A stretch of 12,521 nucleotides of DNA. Origin: an uncultured Burkholderiales bacterium. GTDB lineage: Bacteria > Pseudomonadota > Gammaproteobacteria > Burkholderiales > Burkholderiaceae_F. Positions 1 through 6,900 of the stretch are shown one piece after another. The notes under the pieces are model-generated. The model was not told where the DNA came from. It ran no database searches and was given only the letters and a program-made list of their open reading frames with translations. Numbering within the stretch: position 1 is the first letter of the stretch; every line of letters starts with the position of its first letter. The stretch lies in the NCBI GenBank assembly GCA_903871435.1, contig CAIQGU010000205.1, positions 1 to 12,521 of the forward strand, read 5' to 3'. Made by a program: the position numbers and the translations under genes.

Positions 1-317
1 CTGGAGCAGGAAGTGAAGATGAAGTTCACCAGAACCGCGCGGCCGTCGTCGAGTTCGCGAGGGAAGGCCACCTGGCAGCCATCGTCACGTACCAGCGCGA
101 TCGGAGGGATGTCGAGCACGACGCTGCGCTGCGTGACCGGCGACCTGCCGGATGGCGGCAGTACGGCAGACGGGCCGCCAGCACTGTGATGCGCCGCCGG
201 CTCAAGGTCGCTGGGACTGGGCTGAGGGCTCGCTGCCACGGCCGCAATGGCGTGCATCGTCAGCAGCGCGGCGGCGGCAATGCGCGATGGAAAATGGAAA
301 GTCAGTTCGCCTTGCAT
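1..317 (-). CDS. SCO1/SenC family copper/thiol protein, N-terminal part (cut by left window edge)
   Basis: The reading frame starts at an ATG (317-315) preceded by GGGAG at 323-327 with 5-nt spacing, and runs off the left edge after 105 complete codons. Residues 1-29 form a signal or anchor sequence (a short charged start, then an Ala/Leu-rich stretch ending AAVAAS). A Pro/Ser-rich linker follows, and then from about residue 66 the characteristic SCO beginning: a hydrophobic strand, 'LVRDDG', and 'VLVNFIFTSC' at residues 95-104. C104 matches the first cysteine of the SCO CxxxC copper/thiol motif; the second would be at 108, outside the window. SCO proteins are thioredoxin-fold, usually membrane-tethered periplasmic proteins that deliver copper to cytochrome oxidase CuA sites or reduce thiols. 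Here the gene sits 75 bp after a cytochrome gene in an apparent operon with a cupredoxin-bearing protein, so supplying copper or thiol reduction to this cluster is plausible (inference). The family call is firm; the exact role is not. Confidence 0.85.
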   Translation of the reverse strand, partial: MQGELTFHFPSRIAAAALLTMHAIAAVAASPQPSPSDLEPAAHHSAGGPSAVLPPSGRSPVTQRSVVLDIPPIALVRDDGCQVAFPRELDDGRAVLVNFIFTSCS

Positions 318-392
318 GAGTGCTCCCGTTTCACACGGTAATGATACGGACGGATGCGGACGATCAGCGGCAACCGGGCGTTGCTGCTTGCG

Positions 393-2120
393 CTAGGGAT
401 TGCGCCAGTCGCCGTCGGGTACCAGCCGATGCGGCGCGGCGAAATGCACCAGATAGCCGCCCTTGTTAGCAAAGCGCTGGCCAGGTGCCATGCTCAGCCG
501 CGGGTACATGCCGTTGAAGCGGCGATGCGACAGCATGACCTCAAGGCGCTCGACCAGGTACTCGGGCACGAAATTGACGTGCATTTCGCCGACCGTTTCC
601 GAAAGGATCTGACACGCGATATAGGTCTGAAGTTCCACGCGCTCGCTCGTCAGCGGAATGTGCTTGATCCGGAACCACCCCTGGGGCATCGTCATGGCCA
701 GCGCCCGTCGCTCCGGCAACTCGAGCGGGTAGCTCAATTCACTGACCTGCTGCCAGGCCGGCGGCAGCGGAATCTGCTCGAGTCCACCCAGCAGGCCGGA
801 TAACCAAACTGAAACACCCGGTGGGGGCTGCGCGGGCAGCGCGGCAACATCCTCGGGTGGCAGCCACAGGACGAGCGTGGTTCCGGACGCAACGCCGACC
901 GCCCGCGCCAGCTCTGTCGCACGGTCGCCCGTGCCCGGCAGCACGCGCATCTCGGCTTGCCAGCCCTGGGCAGCGAGCTGTTCACCGAGCTGGCGCGCCG
1001 CGGACTCGATGCCGGAGCCGGCGCGCACGACCTGCACCACGCGGCGAACGGCAGTGGTGGCCGGCGCGGCTGCGCCGCATTCCGCTTCAGACCCCGCGGA
1101 CACGCCCGACTGGATGCCATCGGCCATCAGTGATGCCTCGAGAAAAAGCCCACGCGAAAAATAAACAGGGAAGAAATCGGACTCCCGCACGACTGGTACA
1201 TCGACATTGGGAAAGAGACAGGGAAGGTGGCTGACCTCGCAGAAGTGGTGCACAGGCTCCCAGTCGGCGCCGCCTATGCCCGACAGGACCGCAAACACCG
1301 GTTCGCGGGCGCGATACGCCTGCAACTGCTCACCCCAGGTGGTGGCAGGCCCCGTCAGGGTCCAGACGTGCAGTACCCACTTGCGGGTGACGCGATACAG
1401 CACGCCATGGGTGTCGTGGGCCATGGGGCGGGCCGCGCCCGCGATGATGTGATTGCGGTCCTGGAAGAACTGACGCATCGTCGCCAGCATGCCGTCGCGC
1501 GCAACGGGATCGGCGTCGGGCGTGATGATCGTCGCGAAGTGCAGGGTGTCGTCGGTTACGCCGGGCGTTTCGCCGGTTCCGAGGTCGCGCAGGTAGGCGA
1601 TCAGAGCCGCCATGTCCTGGTCGCCAATGGCATACCGGGGCATCAGCACGGAGAGGGGCTGGCCGTTGCTGCTGACGCCGTCGCGCAGCGCCCGGGCGAG
1701 GCTCTCCACGGTGTAGGGGGAACGCGAACGCAAAACGCCACCTTGACCGCGGGGCGGCAGCGCTGAGGGCGCGTCATCGGCCTCGGGCAGGTTGGTGGAC
1801 CGCTGCCGGAACAGGTAGTCGCCGCTGATCGGCGGGATGACCGACTTGCCCTCGGCCGTCCCCAAGCCGCTGCGCCGATGACAGACCGCGCATGCCGCAT
1901 CCGGCCCGATGAGGGAGCGGCCAGCGTCGCGTGTGCCCTGCAGAGGCGTGCCGTCCGAGAGAAGTCCATCTCGATACAGTTGCTCGGGCGTCCACGGCGC
2001 GGCACTGGCTGGCAGCGCCACGAGCGCTGCCAGCAGCACCGCCAGCACGGCGGCGGGACCGCCGCGCCATAACGGGCGCGTGTAGCCCGGGCACCCTCGC
2101 TGGAAAGCGGCCAGGGCCAT
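393..2120 (-). CDS. Exported mono-heme cytochrome c fused to a type I periplasmic-binding-protein-like domain
   Basis: The 575-aa protein starts at an ATG (2120-2118) with GAGG overlapping the stop of the upstream gene. Residues 1-40 are a signal peptide ending 'LPASA', with likely cleavage before APW. A class-I-like cytochrome c domain spans about 45-185: heme motif CAVCH at 77-81 and a probable axial methionine M160 in 'LMPRY', followed by the usual C-terminal helix 'DMAALIAYLRDL'. Residues 190-575 (about 385 aa, the normal size of a LivK-type binding protein) look like a branched-chain amino-acid/ABC substrate-binding fold. A likely structural cysteine pair sits at C294/C301 in 'HFCEVSHLPC', a motif I associate with cytochrome-fused members of this group. 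The fusion suggests a periplasmic electron carrier that also binds a small ligand or partner. No transporter permease or ATPase lies nearby, so uptake is unlikely. The ligand is unknown. The domain calls are strong; the function is inference. Confidence 0.88.
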   Translation of the reverse strand: MALAAFQRGCPGYTRPLWRGGPAAVLAVLLAALVALPASAAPWTPEQLYRDGLLSDGTPLQGTRDAGRSLIGPDAACAVCHRRSGLGTAEGKSVIPPISGDYLFRQRSTNLPEADDAPSALPPRGQGGVLRSRSPYTVESLARALRDGVSSNGQPLSVLMPRYAIGDQDMAALIAYLRDLGTGETPGVTDDTLHFATIITPDADPVARDGMLATMRQFFQDRNHIIAGAARPMAHDTHGVLYRVTRKWVLHVWTLTGPATTWGEQLQAYRAREPVFAVLSGIGGADWEPVHHFCEVSHLPCLFPNVDVPVVRESDFFPVYFSRGLFLEASLMADGIQSGVSAGSEAECGAAAPATTAVRRVVQVVRAGSGIESAARQLGEQLAAQGWQAEMRVLPGTGDRATELARAVGVASGTTLVLWLPPEDVAALPAQPPPGVSVWLSGLLGGLEQIPLPPAWQQVSELSYPLELPERRALAMTMPQGWFRIKHIPLTSERVELQTYIACQILSETVGEMHVNFVPEYLVERLEVMLSHRRFNGMYPRLSMAPGQRFANKGGYLVHFAAPHRLVPDGDWRNP

Positions 2121-2129
2121 GCGCTAGGG

Positions 2130-2133
2130 CCTC
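2130..2133 (-). promoter_or_regulatory. Ribosome binding site overlapping the upstream stop codon
   Basis: The stop of the LolA-like gene (TGA, 2134-2132) overlaps GAGG (2133-2130), which lies 9 nt before the ATG of the cytochrome gene at 2120. This arrangement implies translational coupling of the two genes. Confidence 0.6.
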
Positions 2134-3058
2134 ACAGCTTGCTGAAGTGGTCCGGCGTGATCGCCGGGTTGGCCGTCGCGGTCTCGATGATGATGCGGTC
2201 GGTATCGCGGTAGCCCTCGACGCGCGTCTCCATCAGGAACGGCACCTTGACCCCATCGACCGTGCGGTAGTCCTTCAGCGCGGTGTACATAGGCTTGAGC
2301 TTGCCGTCGAAGCGCCGGGCGCCCTCGACCCGGACATCCAGGAAGGTCTCGGCGTCAACCCAGACGTGGCGCACATCACCGTTGGCCAGCAGCACCTTGA
2401 GCTTGTAGGCCGCCTTGCCGTCCACCGCATCGACGCCCTCGCTGCTGACATTGCTGCCCTTGGCCTGGGCGTCGAGCAGCCAGCCATCCAGGTCCGCCTG
2501 ATCGGCGGCCAGCTTCAGTTCTTCGGGGGTGAAAGGCTCGGCTTTGCTGTCGGGTCCCAGGTAGGGCCGCAGCTTCCAGCCGCTGTTGCCGTCGTAGACC
2601 TGTACCGCCGTCTTGTCGTTCACGTAGACCTCCAGGCGGGACTTGCGGCCGCGCGCCAGTTCCAGCTTGAAGGGGACCTGAATGACGGGCGCAGCATCGA
2701 CCTCGGCCGAGCGGACGATGCGCTCCTTGCGACGCTCCTTGGGGGTGGCATGCGGATTGCCGAAATTATTGTCCGGCAGGGGCTGCTTGCGCCCCGCATC
2801 CATCTTGCCGCTGTAAGCCAGCGCCTGGATCTTGCGCCACGCGTCGGCGCCGCCGCGCGCCTGGGCGTTGCGGCTCAGGATCTCGGCGACCGACAGGGAC
2901 GGCGCCGTCACGGCTGCTGCGACCGGCTTTGGGCTCGCGGCCGGCGCTGTCTGGGCGGCCGGTTGCGCGGCGGGGGTCGGTGCGTCGATGGCGCCGGCCT
3001 GCAGGGCCAGCAGCGCCAGCGTCACAGCCAAGGTGCCTTTGCGTTGGTTCGATGTCAT
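2132..3058 (-). CDS. Exported LolA/LolB-fold-like protein (outer-membrane lipoprotein-sorting-like)
   Basis: The 308-aa protein starts at an ATG (3058-3056) with AAGGGAG at 3068-3074. Residues 1-24 form a signal peptide (basic start, then 'LAVTLALLALQAGA'). An Ala/Pro/Gln-rich linker covers about 26-53. The folded domain covers about 54-308 and begins 'VAEILSRNAQARGG.DAWRKIQAL', a typical opening of the outer-membrane lipoprotein-sorting-like (LolA/LolB superfamily) proteins. It continues with alternating beta strands, a Trp-containing 'YDGNSGWKLRPYLG' strand, a 'HVWVDAETFLDVRVE' strand and a closing 'MTPDHF'-like segment (actual: ITPDHFSKL). There is no lipobox, so it is predicted to be soluble in the periplasm. 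It lies 42 bp after the preceding gene and 11 bp before the cytochrome gene, which supports one transcript. Such proteins bind hydrophobic ligands or lipidated partners; what this one carries is unknown. The fold assignment rests on pattern recognition, not alignment. Confidence 0.75.
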   Translation of the reverse strand: MTSNQRKGTLAVTLALLALQAGAIDAPTPAAQPAAQTAPAASPKPVAAAVTAPSLSVAEILSRNAQARGGADAWRKIQALAYSGKMDAGRKQPLPDNNFGNPHATPKERRKERIVRSAEVDAAPVIQVPFKLELARGRKSRLEVYVNDKTAVQVYDGNSGWKLRPYLGPDSKAEPFTPEELKLAADQADLDGWLLDAQAKGSNVSSEGVDAVDGKAAYKLKVLLANGDVRHVWVDAETFLDVRVEGARRFDGKLKPMYTALKDYRTVDGVKVPFLMETRVEGYRDTDRIIIETATANPAITPDHFSKL

Positions 3059-3100
3059 GTTCAGGTTCTCCCTTCGTTGCAGCGTCGCTGTCGGGTCGAT

Positions 3101-3688
3101 TTACTCGACCACGACACCATCCGCGCGGAATCGGCCGACCACGACGTCGACGTGGCCGCCCGGCTTGACCAGCCTGTTCGGATTTCCAAACAGGATGTAG
3201 TAAATCCGGCCCTCTTCCTGGCGCGGCGTCTGCCGCAGTTCGCCGATGTTCTCCATGGCCGGCACCGCCAGGCGTATGTCGGTCGCCTCGTCGATGACGA
3301 ATGCCTTCGAGCGCTTTTCGTTGAGGATGCCGGCCTTGTCGGCATCGAGCACGCGGTATTTGAAGGCGAGCATCCACCCGGACGACGTGCCATGCACGCC
3401 CAGGACTTCAACGCCCCAATTCTTGCGGAAGTACTCGTCGTAACGCTGGTGCCAGGCGGTGGTGTTGGCGAGCGTTGAGTGGGCTGCCGGTGGGGCCGAC
3501 GAAAGAGCACTATTCCGATCTGCCGTATTTGGCGTGCCAGGTTTTACTGCCGGGGAGAACGCGGTTGCTCCACCAACCGCCGGCGTTGCGGACGGGATGA
3601 CGATCGGTTCATCCGCACGACAGGCCAAGCCTGGCACCAGCAGGCACAGAACTACCACGGTCAAGCGCACCAGAACACCCCTGCTCAC
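3101..3688 (-). CDS. Small exported protein of unknown function, conserved C-terminal domain
   Basis: The 195-aa protein begins at a GTG (3688-3686), chosen because GGAGG at 3696-3700 sits 7 nt upstream and because it places a signal peptide ('VLVRLTVVVLCLLVPGLACRA') exactly at the N-terminus. A longer in-frame ATG at 3883 would be read through the terminator hairpin and is rejected. After a Pro/Ala/Ser-rich low-complexity stretch (about 25-78), a compact domain runs from about 79 to 195: 'AWHQRYDEYFRKNWGVEVLGV', a 'FKYRVLDADKA' strand, 'FVIDEATDIRLAVPAMENIG', 'IYYILFGNPNRLVKPGGHV' and a closing 'VDVVVGRFRADGVVVE'. I recall similar proteins beside cytochrome and multicopper-oxidase genes in metal-respiring or metal-oxidising bacteria, but know of no assigned function. 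The beta-rich tail suggests a beta-sandwich. It is the first gene after the terminator and so probably leads the downstream operon. Confidence 0.78.
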   Translation of the reverse strand: MSRGVLVRLTVVVLCLLVPGLACRADEPIVIPSATPAVGGATAFSPAVKPGTPNTADRNSALSSAPPAAHSTLANTTAWHQRYDEYFRKNWGVEVLGVHGTSSGWMLAFKYRVLDADKAGILNEKRSKAFVIDEATDIRLAVPAMENIGELRQTPRQEEGRIYYILFGNPNRLVKPGGHVDVVVGRFRADGVVVE

Positions 3689-3695
3689 TTCGGCA

Positions 3696-3700
3696 CCTCC
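3696..3700 (-). promoter_or_regulatory. Ribosome binding site fixing the GTG start at 3688
   Basis: GGAGG lies 7 nt before the GTG at 3688-3686. It decides this start over the in-frame ATG at 3883, and the frame from the GTG begins at once with a good signal peptide. Confidence 0.8.
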
Positions 3701-3718
3701 AAGGACAAACGACGAGCT

Positions 3719-3760
3719 ATTCGAAAGATTACGGCAGAAGTTGCAACAACTTGAGGTTCC
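3719..3760 (-). promoter_or_regulatory. Candidate promoter region with dyad for the 3688-to-1 operon
   Basis: Two overlapping possibilities exist on the minus strand after the terminator. One is sigma-70-like: TTGCAA (3746-3741), 16-bp spacer, TCGAAT (3724-3719), each 4 of 6 to consensus. The other is extracytoplasmic-function (sigma-E)-like: GGAACCT (3760-3754), 15-bp spacer, TCTGC (3738-3734). A dyad AAGTTG-TTG-CAACTT (3752-3738) fills the spacer of the second. Both would give a leader of about 25-40 nt before the ribosome binding site. Neither is proven; a promoter somewhere in 3700-3803 is expected because of the terminator upstream. Confidence 0.4.
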
Positions 3761-3803
3761 GCAGCGCTCATATTTTCGACTTGAGGCGCTGAAAGCGGCG
3801 CCG

Positions 3804-3834
3804 AAAAAAACGGCCCGGCTTGGATCCCGGGCCG
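3804..3834 (-). terminator. Rho-independent terminator of the giant gene
   Basis: On the minus strand an 8-bp, all-G/C perfect stem (3827-3834 with 3811-3818; CGGCCCGG and CCGGGCCG) with an 8-nt loop is followed immediately by seven T residues (3810-3804). This is a classical intrinsic terminator for transcripts coming from the giant gene, and it separates that gene from the four-gene run beginning at 3688. Confidence 0.85.
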
Positions 3835-3908
3835 CGCGCCTTGTCATCACGTACGTTCGGCTCTTGCGGCCGTCATCGCCCACGAGGCACCACCACCCGT
3901 CAGGCTAA

Positions 3909-3940
3909 GCGGACAGGATCTCCGATGGGATCCTGTCCGC
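3909..3940 (-). terminator. 12-bp perfect hairpin just downstream of the giant gene
   Basis: Arms 3909-3920 and 3929-3940 (GCGGACAGGATC and its exact complement) flank an 8-nt loop, starting 19 nt past the TGA of the giant gene. On the minus strand the tail is only TTAGCC, so it is a weak intrinsic terminator; it may act as an mRNA 3'-end stabiliser or as part of a tandem terminator with the next hairpin. Confidence 0.6.
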
Positions 3941-3959
3941 AGGGCCTTAACGGTGACGT

Positions 3960-6900
3960 TCAGTTGCCAGTGATTACCACGGTACCGCCGGTCGTCGACG
4001 CGCCCGTCACCGTGACAGACAGCGTCGCGTTAGCCGGCGGATTGCGGCCCGGCTGATAGGTGACAATCAAGGTGCAGGTATTCCCCGGCGTCAGCACGGT
4101 CGCCGGCGGAACGGTACCACCCGCCTGGCAAGTGCTGGTCAACGAGAGGCCCAAGGTCCCGCTGTTCCTACCCGACGTCTTCACCAGACTTAGGCCGGTT
4201 ATCGTAAATGGGCCATTACCGGTGTTCGAGACCGTTACAGTTTTGGTCCCCTGCCCAGTCAGCGTCAGCGAGTTGGTCGACAGGCCAAGCACGCCCTGCA
4301 CCGGTACGGTTCCGCCACTGGCGACCTCATCTGCGCCGATGTCGTATCCCTTGCCCTGGGGACGCGAATCGGCGTCGATGTCGTGGCCGAAGCTCGGATT
4401 GGCTCTCAACTGCGCCGCGGTCGGCGTGACACCCGCGTCGACGGCAGGGCTGGTCGTCCCGCTCAGGTGGTAGTTGCCGTTGGCATTTGCCGGGGCGGCC
4501 GGGTCATACAGCGACAGCGGACCGAACTGCACGTCCACATAGTTGCCCGACTCATCCAGCGTGGCGGCGGCATTGATGTTGAACGGCGGCTGGAACGGCG
4601 AACCGGGTTCGAACTGGACCTCCGGCGTGACGCGCCCGCCGTTGCAATAGCTCTTGACGAAGGCCGGGTCGGACGCGATGTTGCCCGTGTAGGCCGCACC
4701 GGTCGTGTACCCCAAGGCGCTGGAGAGGACCGTGTGGTCGAACACGAACTTGGTCGCGCCCGGCGTTGCCGACGCATCGCCGACGATGCCGATGTCCCAG
4801 TACCTGGCGTCCGTCGTGTCGCAGTAGCCTGTGGCCGAACCGGCCGGCACCGTCAGTTGCGCGCAGGAATTGCCGATAAGCGCGGTGGTCGCATCAGTGG
4901 CGGTGTTCGACGAGCACAGCACCGCCGTGCCATTGGTGGTCTTGGTCGTGAAGAACTGCGACCGGTTATGCCAGATGATGTTGTTCGACATGATCTTGGG
5001 CTGCGAGAAAGTCTGCTGGCGCATGCCTGCAGCGTTCAGCGCGCCGTTGAGCGCGGCGCTGGTCGGATCGCTGGCAACACCGGCCGGGTTCGGCCGGGCC
5101 GTCGAAGGACCGGTGGCGCGCCCGTTGACGGTCGAATTCATCAGGTTGCCGGCAATGCCGAGTCCGTCGTTGTTCACGATGGTGTTGCCGAACATGTTCA
5201 CGTAGACCGCGTCCGCGAGCGAAACGCCGGCGCCGGCCCAGCCTGCGACGTTGTTGGCAATGATGTTGTTGCTCAACGTCACCGTCCAGGTCTGATCCTG
5301 GCCCAGGTCGGTGCCGTTGATCGAGGAGAGGCGAACGCCACCGCCGCTGCCCGAGCGAACCGAGTTGCCCTGGATCAGGTTGGAGTCGACGACGATATTG
5401 CCCGCGCCCGTGCTGGCCACCGTCGCGCTGCCCGGCTCTCCTTCGATGGCAAGACCGCCACCGAAGTTCGGACCGGTTTGCTGGTAGGCCTCGTTGAAGA
5501 GGATCGAGTTGTGGGCCACAACGCCCGGCGTGCTGTTGCCGACGATACCCACACCGGCGCCGTCACCGGCACTGAAGTTGCCGCAGATCCAGTTATTGGT
5601 CACGGAGAAATTATCCGCGCCCGCATCGATGGACAAGCCGCTGCCGACGCCGCTGGTAGCAACGAGAGAACCGGGGGCTGCATTGGCCTCGTCGGTGCCG
5701 TTGTTGATGATGCTGTTGTTGTGGATCGACACGTTGACGTTGTAGGCAAGGTATCCGCCCAGGTCCTGCGCCTGACGGTTGGGCGTCTGCGCTTCCAGGT
5801 AGGGCTGGCCGATGCGGACGCCACCAGCGTACGGGCCGCTATTGCCATAGACGCGGTTGTTCGACACCTGCAGGCGATGGGCCCAGCCGTTGACATAGAT
5901 GCCGCCACCGGCGTCAGAACCCGTCACGCCGATACCATCGATACGCGACGGGTAGCAGGCGAAGTCCCTGAAGTTACGCGAGGCCGCAGTCGCCGCGATG
6001 GGCTGGTCGGGATTGGCCGGCGGCGTGTAGCCGGGGATGCTCGGCAGCGTGCCGGCCGTCGGGTAGAAGCCATAGGGCGTTGCCGGTACCAGGTTGGCGA
6101 CCGGGTTGGGTGCCGTGGCGGAACCCAGGGGCTGACAGCGCGGCGCAAGCGGATTGGCCTGCACGTTTGCCGCAAGCACCGTGATGCCGGCGCCTTCCTC
6201 GGTGGACAGCGCCGAGGGCTCAAGCAGGACGATGCCGCCGGTGATTTCCTGGCCGGGCAGCGGATCGATCTGCGCAGGCGCAATGGCTCCACCCACCGTC
6301 AGCTGGTTGCCTTCGGGATCGAGGCCAAACATCAGGTTGATGCGGGCACGCCAGTCGGCGAGCTTGCTGTTCGGGTACTTGGTCGCCTGGATGGTGACCG
6401 CAGCTGCGCCAACGCCTTGCAAACGTAGCGGCTTCCACAGCACGTCCAGTTCCGGATACGTGCCAGCATCGATGATGATCAGGTCGCCGGGCAGCGTGTT
6501 GACGTTGTCGATCGCATCCTGGATGGGGTGCGGCAGGCCGTAACCCTGGCCCGTGCCGATGCCCGTTCCCGGAGCAGGTGCGGCAACGTACCACGGTGCG
6601 CGATAGCCGGCCTTCTTGGAGTTGTCGATTGTCACCGTCACGGTGTCAATGCTGCTCACGCCCGTGGATGTCGTGATTACCAGCTGGTAGTCGCCAGTGG
6701 CCAGACTCGCAGGCACGGTGGCGACCACGCTGGCATCCGTCCAACCCGTGCTCGATACCGTCAGTACGGTGGATACACCGGCCTTGTCTTTCAGCGTCAC
6801 CTTGCCAGCCGTAGCGCCGAAGCCGTAGTGGCGGGTAATACGGTTGGTTGCGTACGTGGTACCCGGTAGGGTCGTCGGACCCGCATACGCCGGGTTGAGC

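Noticed and set aside
26..247. 73-codon minus-strand frame
   Set aside because: It overlaps the SCO gene in another frame and has no motif; the SCO frame explains the region.
341..373. TATCAT (346-341) with TTGCCG (373-368) as a promoter for the SCO gene
   Set aside because: The -10-like hexamer is good but the spacer is 21 bp, too long for a sigma-70 promoter; read-through from the cytochrome gene suffices.
1931..3478. 515-codon open frame on the plus strand
   Set aside because: It spans parts of three minus-strand genes and the gaps between them, with no recognisable motif.
3101..3688. Lipoprotein signal in the small exported protein (GLAC at the end of the hydrophobic stretch)
   Set aside because: The -3 position is Gly instead of the Leu/Val/Ile expected in a lipobox, so a normal signal peptide is the better reading.
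3689..3883. N-terminal extension of the small exported protein up to an ATG at 3883
   Set aside because: The extra 65 codons would run through the T-tract terminator and the candidate promoter and would bury the signal peptide; the GTG at 3688 has a strong Shine-Dalgarno site.
4383..6428. 681-codon open frame on the plus strand
   Set aside because: Same reasoning: it mirrors the beta-helix coding region and shows no domain of its own.
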